Shown here one piece after another: positions 43,065-52,276 of a DNA stretch of 64,000 nt. Origin of the DNA: BCD1 sp965230565 (GTDB lineage Bacteria; Bacteroidota; Bacteroidia; Chitinophagales; Saprospiraceae); assembly GCA_965230565.1 (NCBI GenBank), contig CBDDLH010000015.1, forward strand, positions 372,001-436,000, read 5' to 3'. Positions within the stretch are counted from its first letter, which is position 1. Each line of letters begins with the position of its first letter. The position numbers and the translations under genes were made by a program. The notes beneath the pieces are model-generated. The model worked only from the letters and a program-made list of their open reading frames with translations, was not told the origin of the DNA and made no database searches.

Positions 43065-44489
43065 CTAGTCCATCGAAAAAGCATAATAATACTCTCCCGG
43101 GTAATTCTCATAAACTCCCTCCAGCATCACTTTTCCGGAAGCAGATTCGAGTAATTGCAATAACTTATCGGTATTTTTCACCTTTTTATTATTGACGTGG
43201 GTAATGATGAATTCAGGATCCATATTGGTCCGCATGATCTTACTACCGCGATAGATGCTGACCACCTTTACTCCTTCCACATCGAGGAGCCGTTTTTCTT
43301 CTTTGGTCAGGTTCCGAACCTGGAAACCAAGATCTCTAAGCAATTTGTTTTCTGAAGCAGAAACCAACCGGGTATCATTGGTTTTGCTTTTGAGCATCAC
43401 TTCAGATAGTTTTATTTTTCCATTACGAATATATTCAACGGAAATCCTATTCCCCGGACGGTAACGTCCGATCTGTTCCTGCATTTCCGGCATAGATTTC
43501 GTTTTCACCCCGTTGATACCGACGATGACATCACCTGTTTGTAATCCGGCATCATCAGCACCACTTTGGGCACTCACTCTTTCGATATAAACACCCTCCA
43601 CGGCAGGCAGGTCAAGGTCCTCTGCCATTTCACTATCAACCGGTGCAATGAATACGCCAAGAATTCCTCTCTGAACCACCCCATAATCTCTCAGGTCACG
43701 AATTACCTTTCTAACCAGATTAGCAGGTACTGCAAAAGAATATCCTTCATAACGGCCGGAATGAGTGATGATCGCCGTATTGATCCCGATCAGTTCGCCA
43801 TTGGTATTGACAAGGGCACCACCACTATTGCCAGGGTTGACTGCTGCATCAGTTTGAATGAAGGATTCAATCCTGTCCTGTCCTTCGAGAATATCAATGC
43901 TACGTCCTTTGGCACTAACAATGCCGGCAGTAACGGTAGACTCCAGATTAAAAGGATTACCAACCGCAATCACCCACTCTCCGATCTGCAAAGAATCAGA
44001 ATTTCCGAATTCTACCCAGGGCAATTTATCCCCTTCAATTCGCAAAAGGGCAAGATCCGTTGAAGCATCCGTACCTATGATCTCCGCCTGAAATTTTCTA
44101 TTATCATTTAGGGTAACTTCAATTCCCGTACTTCCTTCAACCACATGGCTATTGGTCACAATGTATCCATCTTTGGAAATAATCACACCGGACCCGGTGG
44201 ACGTACTCATAACACCTTTGTGCCAGAAATCACCCATTTCACTCGTAGTCTGAATATTCACTACTGCAGGCGTCACTGATTTCGCCGACTGAATGAAATC
44301 CGTAGGAGAAGAAGACAGGAATGTCCTGGGCTTTATATCATTCAACGGATCTTCACCGAGGCTGGCATATCTCGCAGGTGCCGGTTCATGAACGATCACC
44401 TCTCTTGGCACTTCAATCTGACGATAGATAAAGACTGCCAAAAACGCACTTAACAACGAACTGATGATTACCGGAAGTAGCTTTTTCAT
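43065..44489 (-). CDS. htrA: HtrA/DegP-type periplasmic serine endoprotease
   Basis: 474 residues with a signal/membrane segment (1-20), a trypsin-like protease domain with triad His115 (VTNSHVVEG), Asp145 (STDLALLRI) and Ser222 (NPGNSGGALV), and two PDZ domains, the first at about 268-360 (RGILGVFIAP, GVYIERVSAQSGADDAGLQ) and a second, weaker one at the C-terminus (about 380-470). Acts in the periplasm on misfolded proteins and would be needed where large T9SS cargo is exported. Length and motifs are intact. Confidence 0.94.
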   Translation of the reverse strand: MKKLLPVIISSLLSAFLAVFIYRQIEVPREVIVHEPAPARYASLGEDPLNDIKPRTFLSSSPTDFIQSAKSVTPAVVNIQTTSEMGDFWHKGVMSTSTGSGVIISKDGYIVTNSHVVEGSTGIEVTLNDNRKFQAEIIGTDASTDLALLRIEGDKLPWVEFGNSDSLQIGEWVIAVGNPFNLESTVTAGIVSAKGRSIDILEGQDRIESFIQTDAAVNPGNSGGALVNTNGELIGINTAIITHSGRYEGYSFAVPANLVRKVIRDLRDYGVVQRGILGVFIAPVDSEMAEDLDLPAVEGVYIERVSAQSGADDAGLQTGDVIVGINGVKTKSMPEMQEQIGRYRPGNRISVEYIRNGKIKLSEVMLKSKTNDTRLVSASENKLLRDLGFQVRNLTKEEKRLLDVEGVKVVSIYRGSKIMRTNMDPEFIITHVNNKKVKNTDKLLQLLESASGKVMLEGVYENYPGEYYYAFSMD

Positions 44490-44697
44490 AGAAATTGATT
44501 AAAACATATTAAATACAGAAAAACAGTTGTTCCTCCAATAGCATTGTTAAGGCAATAAAAGGAAAATTGGAAGGTTAGGAAGAATAAGAAAATTACTTCA
44601 TCCAATTTTCCATTTCATCCAGTCTTCCCTCTGAATGGAGAAAAAAATTCCTGTGTATTCGAGGCTTTTGAACTCAAAAAATCTGCTAACGGCCTCT

Positions 44698-46255
44698 CTA
44701 TTTCGCAACCATCCTGACCACGGGGCATATGATCTCCTCCAGGGAAATGCCTCCGTGCTGGAAAGTATTTTTGTAATAATTATGATAATGGTTGTAATTG
44801 TTCGGGTACAAAAAGAACAGGTCCTCTTTAGCGAAAATAAACCTGGAACTCACATTCGGCCGTGGCAATCCCGCTTTCTGCGGATCGACCACCTCGAGCA
44901 CATCCTTTTTGTCGTAATTCAAGTTTCTACCTACCTTATACCTCAGGTTAGTTGTCGTCTCCCGATCACCAACAACTTTGGAAGGTTGGTTAACGCGGAT
45001 AGTACCGTGATCAGTTGTTACAATAAGACGAACTCCCACGTTCAGCCGCTTTTTGTAAAGCACTCCAGAGTGGAGAATTCAGGAACCATGACCTGGTCAG
45101 GGACCGATAGGCTTTTTCATCACCGGCAAGTTCCTTGAGTACCTCCATTTCTGTCCTTGCATGGGACAACATGTCGATAAAATTGTAAACAATTACCGTC
45201 AGGTCATTATGCAGATAATTGAGGATATTTTCACTCATCTGCCTTGCTTTGTGGACACTGGTTACTTTTAAATAATCAAACTTGATATCTTTCCGAACGA
45301 TCCTGTCGATCTGGTGCGCCAGCAACTGGTCCTCATTGTTGTTTTTCCCACCTTCCTCATTATCATTTAACCAAAGATCCGGATAATACTTCTGGATTTC
45401 ACCAGGCATGAGTCCGGCAAAAATGGCGTTTCGGCTGTATTGGGTCGTGGTGGGAAGAATGCTGTAAAAGAAATCTTCCTCCTCCTGTCGATACAATTCT
45501 CCAATGATAGGTTTGAGAATACGCCACTGATCAAATCGCAAATTATCCAATAACAACATGATAGTCGGACGATCATCATCCAGATGTGGGAAAACTTTTT
45601 CCCTCATCAACCTGTCAGAACGAGTCGGACCGGAATGGTCTTTCAACCAATTCAGATAATTCTTGACGATAAACCGGGAAAAGGCATTATTAGCTTCCCC
45701 CTTTTGCATGGAAAGAATTTCCGCCATGCCGACAGAATTGGATTGGTCGATCTTCAATTCCCAGTTGACAATTTTTTTATAGATCTCTACCCATTCATTC
45801 TCATCGGGATTATTGTTGATATCCATATGGATCTGACGGAACTCCTGCTGGTAATCTGAAGAAGTTTTTTCCCGAACCAGACTCTTGGTATCGATGATCT
45901 TTTTAAGCGTTAGCAGAATCTGATTTGGATTAACAGGTTTAATCAGGTAATCTGTTATTTGCCCGCCAATGGCCTCCTCCATGATATGTTCCGCCTCATT
46001 TTTGGTGATCATCACAATTGGGAGGTTGGGGCGCTTCTCCTTCAACTTGGATAATGTCTCCAGTCCGGAAATACCCGGCATACTTTCATCCAGGAATACC
46101 ACATCCAAATCCGGATGTTCATCACACTCATCAATGGCATCGTGACCATTGGTGACCGTAATCACATCGTATCCCTTTTTATCCAGGAACATCAACTGTG
46201 GTTTCAACAAGTCGATTTCATCATCTGCCCATAATATTTTTATTCTGTCCTCCAT
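44698..46255 (-). pseudogene. porX: PorX: response regulator with PglZ domain, T9SS regulator; single-base frameshift near 45037
   Basis: PorX controls type IX secretion genes with the histidine kinase PorY. From the ATG at 46255: a receiver domain (ILWADDEIDLLKPQL, phosphoacceptor Asp56 in VVFLDESMPG, then ITDYLIKPVNPNQI), a linker, and a PglZ (alkaline-phosphatase-like) domain (MLLLDNLRFDQW, SILPTTTQYSRNAIF, VIVYNFIDMLSHAR). At ALQKAAERG the frame stops in SSSYCNN; dropping one G of the CCC/GGG run at 45035-45037 continues as VRLIVTTDHGTIRVNQPSKV and on to VVRMVAK. Restored length is about 518 residues, normal for PorX. Fits with the type B cargo at 5313. Confidence 0.92.
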
Positions 46256-46665
46256 ATATTTTTTACCAGGTTTAATTTTTAAAAACAATTTTGAAGCCCA
46301 AAGGTTGGAAACAATCTTTTTGAGTAACTTCTCCTTAGCCAAAACGACAAATTGCAGGATGAATTGAAAACCATCGGTTTGATCCAATTCAAGAACACCA
46401 AACATTGCTGGTTAAGGCTTATCCTGCTCCGGTGGAAAATTTCGGCTGAAAGATACTCAACAGATATAGTCTTAAATAATTTTTGAGATAGATTTATTGT
46501 ACCCGCCCAATAAAAATTTTATTTTTTCGCTCTTGTAAGCTTTTTCAAAAATCCTCAGGATCGGGCAACAAAAAAAGGCCCCTGCTGACAACAGCAGAAG
46601 CCTTTTTCTATTGATCCCGGTTAATCGTAATATTTGGGCCGGAGCCATATCAAATCCTGGAAAAA
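46256..46665. other. spacer between porX and the Spy-like gene
   Basis: 410 bases of AT-rich sequence with one terminator (46572-46607) and no gene. The frame running upstream of porX to 46405 lacks a plausible start and is unlikely to extend the protein. Confidence 0.6.
46572..46607. terminator. terminator after the Spy/CpxP-like gene
   Basis: AAAAAGGC and CTGCTG (46572-46587) pair with CAGCAG and GCCTTTTT (46592-46607) with a two-base internal loop and an ACAA loop. On the minus strand it lies 59 bases after the stop. Confidence 0.85.
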
Positions 46666-47382
46666 TTATTTCTTTTCCGTCATTTTTTTAAACTGCTCAT
46701 CAGTAAGCACTTTTTTCAAAGAAGCAGTTTTTGCTTCTTTCAGCCCTTTCACTTTAGCTGAGAGTTCACTTCTATCCTCAATAGAATTCATAGCTTCATC
46801 AAGCTGAGTAAAATAGTCTAATTGGATTTTCTGCACTTCAGGAATTTGTTCACGAGTCAATGACAGGTCACCAACCATTCTGTCGGTCTTTCTTTGTGCA
46901 TTCTGCTCTGCCGTCATGGGTTTACCTTTCAAAGATTTAGGCTTGGCGATTTCTTTCCCTTGTTCCTTAGCACGGTTTTCTGCCTCCATTCTTTTTTTTC
47001 TGGCAGCATATTCCTCCGCTTTTTTAGCCTTTTTGTCTTTGTAAGCAGCACGTTGTTCGTCAGTCATTACGTCCAAAATCGCCTTTTCCTGATCCTTTCT
47101 GATCTGACTAACCTTCGTGGCGAATTCTCTCTTATCCTCAATTTTTCTGGCTTCAATTTCCTTCTTGCCGTACTTAAGGTAAATGCTTTTCACCTTTTCT
47201 ACCTGCTTTTCAGTCATTTCAACCTCTTTGGCAAGGCGGTCTGTTTGATTTTGAGCTCTTTTTTCAACATCGATTTTAGGAACATATTTTTCAGTCTTTG
47301 CATCTGTTTGCTGCGCAACAGTTACGGTTGCCCCCAACGTTAATGCCAAAACAAGGCTCAAAAGAGATTTAAATACTTTCAT
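46666..47382 (-). CDS. periplasmic Spy/CpxP-like protein (DUF4890-type)
   Basis: 238 residues. Signal peptide (1-23, cleavage near TVAQQ). The mature protein is two helical modules of about 90 residues, each opening with a charged segment, RAQNQTDRLAKEVEMTEKQ or NAQRKTDRMVGDLSLTREQ, and each ending with a copy of VMTDEQRAAYKDK or VLTDEQFKKMTEKK. The LT-x-x-Q/EQ pattern is that of Spy/CpxP-like envelope chaperones. Length is doubled compared with Spy, so it is probably an internal duplication. A promoter box sits 63 bases upstream of the ATG. Confidence 0.85.
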   Translation of the reverse strand: MKVFKSLLSLVLALTLGATVTVAQQTDAKTEKYVPKIDVEKRAQNQTDRLAKEVEMTEKQVEKVKSIYLKYGKKEIEARKIEDKREFATKVSQIRKDQEKAILDVMTDEQRAAYKDKKAKKAEEYAARKKRMEAENRAKEQGKEIAKPKSLKGKPMTAEQNAQRKTDRMVGDLSLTREQIPEVQKIQLDYFTQLDEAMNSIEDRSELSAKVKGLKEAKTASLKKVLTDEQFKKMTEKK

Positions 47383-47444
47383 GGTTTTATAATTTTTGTT
47401 ATTAATTTACTTCCTATTAACGAATAATTTGACGTTTGCGTCTG

Positions 47445-47452
47445 CAAAAGTA
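47445..47452 (-). promoter_or_regulatory. -7 box (TACTTTTG) of the Spy-like gene
   Basis: Exact TAnnTTTG on the minus strand, 62 bases before the ATG, giving a leader of about 55 bases. Confidence 0.5.
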
Positions 47453-47490
47453 ACCTATTCTTAAAAATTTCATTTTATATTAAGAAATGT

Positions 47491-48522
47491 TTAACGACCA
47501 TCGACCAGAATTTGTTGCAGCTTTTCGGCGATATAAGCCGCTCCTTTGGACGAAGGATGATCATCTCCCTGAATGTAAAGTGCTTCAAGCTCCTCTTTTT
47601 CCAATTGTCTGATTTCCGGCTCCAGGTCCAGATAAAAACAGTTCTTTTCTTTAAAAAAAACTTCCAGATCATACTGCTTCAAAGCTGGTTGTCCGATTTG
47701 TTCTATCCTCGGAAAGCGCACTGTATATAATGACCTTGATGCTTCCTTTTCTCCTTCGATCCAATGCTCCAAAATAGCTTCCGATAAAGGTTGTGCCTGC
47801 CGCATAACTCCAATCCTGTATAACCGGTTGATGATCTGACTATTAAAACAAAAATAACTTTCCAGTTGAGACAGTTGACCATCCTCAGGCTCCCTAAATA
47901 TCAACTTGCCTTTTTCCAGTTTATAGGCTCTCTTTGTGGATGCACCCCAGTAAAAAGCTTCCATCACCCTGGAAATATCATCATCAATAAAAAACAAAAG
48001 GACAATGTCCGGGTCTATATGTTGCACATTATTAAGGTAAGCATGATACATCTGGTCCAGCCCCCACCCCGGAGCAGCCATGGAATAAACCTCGTACTCA
48101 GGGCCAAGTTTCTTCAACAGTTGGGAAGAAATAGTCTGCGATTCTTCCAGGAAAATCCCAAAAAGAAAAGAATCCCCAAGCAGTAATATTCGTTTTTTTT
48201 CATTAGCTGCATCAGATCCTTTGGGAAAATCAGGACTGCGGAAGCCATGGCTATTGATGTTATAGGCAATATGGAAAAAGTCAGGCCTGTAAAACTTCAG
48301 ATTTTCTTTTTGTTGACAAACCCACCCCAAAACGGAATCAGGTTCAACCCAGTTGGTATCTGTTTTCAGATAGGCTTCATCCATAAAATCAGCGGCACAG
48401 GTACGTTCATAATATTCATAGCCAGGCTCAAAAATCCGAAAACCGACCTCCAACAGTAAAAACAGCACCACCAGGATACTTAAATTATAAATGATTAGTT
48501 TTGTAAATCTCATAGAAACCAT
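47491..48522 (-). CDS. SGNH/GDSL-hydrolase-like membrane-anchored protein
   Basis: 343 residues: N-terminal membrane helix (8-26), then an SGNH fold with block I LLLGDSFLFGIF (Ser118), DPDIVLLFFIDDDISRV in the middle, and GDDHPSSKGAAYIAEKL near the end with the Asp/His pair (320-322). Enzymes of this type hydrolyse esters of lipids or surface carbohydrates; substrate not determined. The ATG at 48522 or 48513 could start it. Divergent from the DUF5989 microprotein 42 bases away. Confidence 0.88.
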   Translation of the reverse strand: MVSMRFTKLIIYNLSILVVLFLLLEVGFRIFEPGYEYYERTCAADFMDEAYLKTDTNWVEPDSVLGWVCQQKENLKFYRPDFFHIAYNINSHGFRSPDFPKGSDAANEKKRILLLGDSFLFGIFLEESQTISSQLLKKLGPEYEVYSMAAPGWGLDQMYHAYLNNVQHIDPDIVLLFFIDDDISRVMEAFYWGASTKRAYKLEKGKLIFREPEDGQLSQLESYFCFNSQIINRLYRIGVMRQAQPLSEAILEHWIEGEKEASRSLYTVRFPRIEQIGQPALKQYDLEVFFKEKNCFYLDLEPEIRQLEKEELEALYIQGDDHPSSKGAAYIAEKLQQILVDGR

Positions 48523-48538
48523 AGCTGAAAACCGTAGG

Positions 48539-48546
48539 CAAAACTA
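48539..48546 (-). promoter_or_regulatory. -7 box (TAGTTTTG) of the SGNH hydrolase gene
   Basis: Exact TAnnTTTG on the minus strand, 16 bases before the ATG at 48522, in the short divergent spacer. Confidence 0.5.
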
Positions 48547-48564
48547 CAATAAAAAAGTAACTCA

Positions 48565-48714
48565 ATGGAATTCCTAAAAGACATGTGGCGCTTCCTCAAA
48601 GAACGCAGGAAATTTTGGCTTGCACCTGTGATAATCGTTTTATTGCTGCTTGGAGTCCTGATTGTATTTGGAGGCGGATCCGCATTAAGTCCTTTTATTT
48701 ATTCCCTTTTTTAA
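48565..48714 (+). CDS. DUF5989-type membrane microprotein
   Basis: 49 residues, ATG at 48565 and TAA at 48712-48714. MEFLKDMWRFLKERRKFWL is followed by a strong membrane helix and the ending SALSPFIYSLF. This whole layout (charged helix, RKxWxLP-type turn, one helix, then SALAPFIYTLF-like end) is that of the DUF5989 family, often found next to SxtJ-type membrane proteins, carbamoyltransferases and SGNH hydrolases in sugar-polymer loci. Here it is divergent from an SGNH hydrolase. Function unknown. Confidence 0.85.
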   Translation: MEFLKDMWRFLKERRKFWLAPVIIVLLLLGVLIVFGGGSALSPFIYSLF

Positions 48715-48730
48715 TTTTCAACACTCAACT

Positions 48731-49153
48731 ATGTCAGAAAAAAAAGTAACCGGGGTAGGAGGTATTTTTTTCAAGTGCCAGGACCCAAAGAAAATCAAAG
48801 ATTGGTACAGTAAAAACCTGGGGTTCAATACCGATCAATACGGCGCCTTGTTCGAATTTAGAAATACCGATGCTCCTGAAGAAAAAAATTACCTCCAATG
48901 GAGCCCTTTTAAGGACGACACCACCTATTTCGAACCTTCCAAAAAGGAGTTTATGATCAACTTCAGAGTGGTAAACATTGAAAAACTGGTGGATCAATTA
49001 CGAAAGGACGGAGTACAGATACTCGATGAGATAGCTACTTATGATTATGGAAAGTTTGTGCATATTATGGACATAGAAGGTAATAAGATCGAATTGTGGG
49101 AACCGGTTGATCAGGTCTTTACTGACTCATATGACGGGGAAACAACTCACTAA
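48731..49153 (+). CDS. VOC-family (glyoxalase-like) protein
   Basis: 140-residue VOC-fold protein. Strands around GGIFFKCQDPKKIKDWYSKNLG and a C-terminal FVHIMDIEGNKIELWEPVD are the usual two beta-alpha-beta-beta-beta units with possible metal ligands. VOC proteins act as lyases, dioxygenases or resistance proteins; no specific function can be given. Starts 17 bases after the DUF5989 stop, so possibly co-transcribed with it. Confidence 0.88.
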   Translation: MSEKKVTGVGGIFFKCQDPKKIKDWYSKNLGFNTDQYGALFEFRNTDAPEEKNYLQWSPFKDDTTYFEPSKKEFMINFRVVNIEKLVDQLRKDGVQILDEIATYDYGKFVHIMDIEGNKIELWEPVDQVFTDSYDGETTH

Positions 49154-49225
49154 ATATGGCTGGTTATTCACGGACAACTTTAGGATTTATTATCTTTATG
49201 TTTTAACACCAACTTAAACTGCCTG

Positions 49226-49780
49226 ATGATTAGAACCCTGATATTTATAGTTTTAGGAGCTGCTCTCTTTATTGCCATTGCTATAACAGGCTATAATTTT
49301 GCAACTACCCGAACCCATAGTCCGCTCGAAGAAAAGACCTTTAACGCCGGAGACCTGGACCTTAAAGTAACTTACTGCCGCCCCTACAAAAAAGGCAGGC
49401 TCATTTTCGGAGCTGAAGATGACGGAGCCCTGGTTCCCTATGGAAAATACTGGAGACTGGGAGCCAATGATGCAACAGAAATCACCTTCAGTTTACCTGT
49501 TATCTTTGCTGGCAATCCTGTAGCCGCAGGAAGCTATCGAATGTATGCCGTTCCCGGACCGGAGCTATGGGAAGTATCCCTCAACAGCGAATTGGGTAAA
49601 TTCGGTGCCTACCCTCCGGATTACAGCCTGGATGTATTAAAGGTGATGATTCCGGCAAGTCAAAATGATGAAATGAAAGAACAGTTCACCATTGATTTTA
49701 GTAGTGATTCTACCGGAGTGAATATGGCATTCATATGGGATGAAACGGTAGTGAATATTCCGATCAGACAAAATATCTAA
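49226..49780 (+). CDS. DUF2911 protein
   Basis: 184 residues with an N-terminal signal anchor (2-24) and a DUF2911 domain: LDLKVTYCRPYKKGRLIFG, VPYGKYWRLGANDATEITFS and AGSYRMYAVPGPELWEVSLN are its characteristic stretches. Common in Bacteroidota; biochemical role unknown. A TATCTTTA at 49191-49198 is a near-match promoter box. Single gene or short unit with the barrel gene that follows 23 bases later. Confidence 0.9.
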   Translation: MIRTLIFIVLGAALFIAIAITGYNFATTRTHSPLEEKTFNAGDLDLKVTYCRPYKKGRLIFGAEDDGALVPYGKYWRLGANDATEITFSLPVIFAGNPVAAGSYRMYAVPGPELWEVSLNSELGKFGAYPPDYSLDVLKVMIPASQNDEMKEQFTIDFSSDSTGVNMAFIWDETVVNIPIRQNI

Positions 49781-49802
49781 TAACACCTAAAATTCCACGA
49801 CC

Positions 49803-50372
49803 ATGAAAACCCTTACAACAATTATTGCGACTATTTTCTTATTAACTACACTACACTCCCAGGAAAATCCTGATTTTAAAGGCAGCTATTTTTCCCTTTA
49901 TACAGGTGTTGGTCCTGCAGTGGATGATGGAGCTATTCTTTTTGGAGCCAGCATAAACGGAGGCTACCAATGGAATAAATTCGTTGGCGTCGGAGGAAGT
50001 TGGACAGGCCATTTCAGTATGGAATATTTTTTCGCCAGTTTCAACGGGCTATCGGCCCAATACAGAATAAAACCCTCTGAAAAGTGGAGTATAGCCCTGG
50101 ATTATGGATATGTATTGAGCCATTCCCATGGTAATGATGTAATTTATTGGAAATACATCCCGGACTGGTACTCCTTTTTCAAGCTACATATTGGCTGGAG
50201 ACCTAAAGAAAAATTCACCTTGGGGCTTAGTTTCACAGGCCTGCCAGAAGTGAAATATGAAGAGTGCAATAATTATGATGTCCCCGCGGAAAATTGTGAA
50301 CCGGTTTATATTAATTCCTATGAATGGATTCCCTCCGGAGTCATGCTGACGTTGGGATTTTCCTTGAATTGA
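49803..50372 (+). CDS. outer membrane beta-barrel-like protein
   Basis: 189 residues: signal peptide (cleaved near LHSQE), then alternating amphipathic strands with aromatic ends (NGGYQWNKFVGVGGSWTGHF, IALDYGYVLSHSHG, FKLHIGWRPKEKFTLGLSFTG, GVMLTLGFSLN). Ends in a C-terminal aromatic/hydrophobic strand like other OmpW-like barrels. No known functional group. May be co-transcribed with the DUF2911 gene. Confidence 0.75.
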   Translation: MKTLTTIIATIFLLTTLHSQENPDFKGSYFSLYTGVGPAVDDGAILFGASINGGYQWNKFVGVGGSWTGHFSMEYFFASFNGLSAQYRIKPSEKWSIALDYGYVLSHSHGNDVIYWKYIPDWYSFFKLHIGWRPKEKFTLGLSFTGLPEVKYEECNNYDVPAENCEPVYINSYEWIPSGVMLTLGFSLN

Positions 50373-50497
50373 TTTAGAAACTTATTAATCTACTCTAATT
50401 CTACCTAAATTGTTCCAGGAGTTAAAATGGTTCAAGTCGTTCAAAGTTTAGAAGTCTCCGTTTAAAAGATATTTTTGAATATAAGGTTTAAAATAAA

Positions 50498-50532
50498 ACC
50501 GTCCACCGTATGCCGTTTACCGTCAAACGTCA
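50498..50532. repeat. degenerate intergenic repeat of CCGTNNNCCGT units
   Basis: AACCGTCCACCGTATGCCGTTTACCGTCAAACGT, a CCGT-based tandem of about five units between two convergent genes. Its reverse complement closely resembles the tract at 62311-62348. Confidence 0.6.
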
Positions 50533-50540
50533 TACTATGC

Positions 50541-52271
50541 CTACTCCGGTACAGCAGCAATCAACTCCTGCGTATAAACTTCCTTTGGATTAGCGTAGAT
50601 TTCCTCTGCCGGTCCGGATTCTACAATCCTGCCATTTTGCATAACCAGCATGCGGTCGCACATAAATTTCACAACAGAAAGATCATGAGATATGAAAATA
50701 TAGGTAAGTCCGAATTTCTCCTGAAGGTCCTTCAGCAGATTTAACACCTGCGCCTGGACAGAAACATCCAGCGCTGAAACGGGTTCGTCACAAATAATAA
50801 ACTTTGGCTCCACCGCCAGTGCCCGGGCAATGCAAATTCGCTGACGTTGACCACCGGAAAGTTCATGAGGATACCGGTTATAATGAATACTTTCCATCCC
50901 TACCAGATCCAGCAGCTCCAGGACTTTATTTTTTGAATCTTCTTCAGAAAGACCAGGTTGGTGAAGTTTTAGTACTTCTTTAATCACATTGCCAACCATC
51001 ATTCTCGGATTGAGAGATGAATAATGATCCTGAAAAATGATCTGAACATCCTTTCGGAAAGATTTCAGGGATTTTTGGTCAAGGTAAAAGATATTCTTTC
51101 CGGCAAAATGCGCACTTCCCTCAATGTGAGTGTCCAGCAATTTTAGAATGGCTCTGCTCAGCGTCGTTTTCCCACAACCGGATTCTCCTACAAGGCCAAG
51201 TGTTTCTCCCGGGAAAACTTCAAAAGACACTTTATCCACGGCTTTAACATGCTCATGCTTTTTACCGAACCATTTTTTCCCGGACCTGAATTCAACCTCC
51301 AGGTCATTAACCTTGAACAAGGCTTCGTTTGCTGATAACATTTTAATCCTTTCCTCCATTTCGGCAGCAGGAATCAGATTATCCGACAACCCCGATTCAG
51401 TAATTTTGCCTTCCAGGAAATCATTAACCGTTGGCAACCGCTTCAATCGTTGACCAAGGGGAGGGCGGCAGGCCAGCAATCCCTTTGTATAGGGATGTTC
51501 CGGTTTCTCAAAAATGTGATCTACCTCCCCGGCTTCAACGATTTCACCACTTTTCATCACCACTACCCTATCGGCAATTTGTCGAATGACTCCGAGATCG
51601 TGTGAAATAAAAATAATGGTGAGACCAAGAGAAGCCTGTAACTCTTTCATCAGGTTGAGAATAGACTTCTGAACAGTAACATCCAGCGCCGTTGTCGGCT
51701 CATCGGCAATCAGGATCTGGGGGTGGCAGCATAGTGCCATAGCGATCATCACTCTTTGTTTCTGACCTCCTGATAATTGATGAGGATAAGCATCAAAAAT
51801 TCTTTCAGGGGTAGGTAATTTTACCTGCTCAAACCAATCCAGCACCTCCGCACGGACGTTTTTTTTATCTCCGCCTTTATGCAAAAGGATCATTTCTGCA
51901 ATCTGTTCACCGCATCTCATCAAAGGGTTGAGCGAACTCATGGGTTCCTGAAATATCATGGCAATTTCCTCACCGCGAATCTTCCGCATTTGAGTTTGCG
52001 ACAATTGCATGAGATCAACTGAATCTCCATCCGCTTTTTTGTAAATCATTTCACCCGATACCTCAACTACATTCGTTTGATCCACCAAGCCCATAATTGA
52101 CAGGCCGGTAACCGTCTTTCCGGAACCGGATTCTCCCACAATGCCTATAGTCTGGCCTTTTGAAACTGCAAAACTAACAGCATCAACAGCTTTGACAAGA
52201 TCTTCCTCCGTCTTGAAATAAGTAGAAAAACCTTTGAGACTCAATATGTGATCAAGTTCTTTAATAGCCAA
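50541..52271 (-). CDS. double ATP-binding subunit of a peptide/solute ABC importer
   Basis: 576 residues made of two fused ABC ATPases, as in the Dpp/Opp/Gsi/Yej group. First half: Walker A GIVGESGSGKTV, signature LSGGQKQRVMIAM, Walker B ILIADEPTTALD; second half: GLVGESGCGKTT, LSGGQRQRICIAR, FIICDEPVSALD. No permease or binding protein gene adjoins it, so its partners lie elsewhere. It begins five bases after the stop of rnd, so the two are transcribed together, though a functional link is not obvious. Confidence 0.93.
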   Translation of the reverse strand: MAIKELDHILSLKGFSTYFKTEEDLVKAVDAVSFAVSKGQTIGIVGESGSGKTVTGLSIMGLVDQTNVVEVSGEMIYKKADGDSVDLMQLSQTQMRKIRGEEIAMIFQEPMSSLNPLMRCGEQIAEMILLHKGGDKKNVRAEVLDWFEQVKLPTPERIFDAYPHQLSGGQKQRVMIAMALCCHPQILIADEPTTALDVTVQKSILNLMKELQASLGLTIIFISHDLGVIRQIADRVVVMKSGEIVEAGEVDHIFEKPEHPYTKGLLACRPPLGQRLKRLPTVNDFLEGKITESGLSDNLIPAAEMEERIKMLSANEALFKVNDLEVEFRSGKKWFGKKHEHVKAVDKVSFEVFPGETLGLVGESGCGKTTLSRAILKLLDTHIEGSAHFAGKNIFYLDQKSLKSFRKDVQIIFQDHYSSLNPRMMVGNVIKEVLKLHQPGLSEEDSKNKVLELLDLVGMESIHYNRYPHELSGGQRQRICIARALAVEPKFIICDEPVSALDVSVQAQVLNLLKDLQEKFGLTYIFISHDLSVVKFMCDRMLVMQNGRIVESGPAEEIYANPKEVYTQELIAAVPE

Positions 52272-52276
52272 CTATT

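Noticed and set aside
43566..44063. 165-residue open frame on the plus strand
   Set aside because: Lies entirely opposite htrA, whose domains and catalytic residues are unambiguous; shadow frame.
45011..46405. N-terminal extension of porX to 46405
   Set aside because: The extra 50 residues precede the receiver domain start and have no recognisable sequence; the ATG at 46255 fits PorX.
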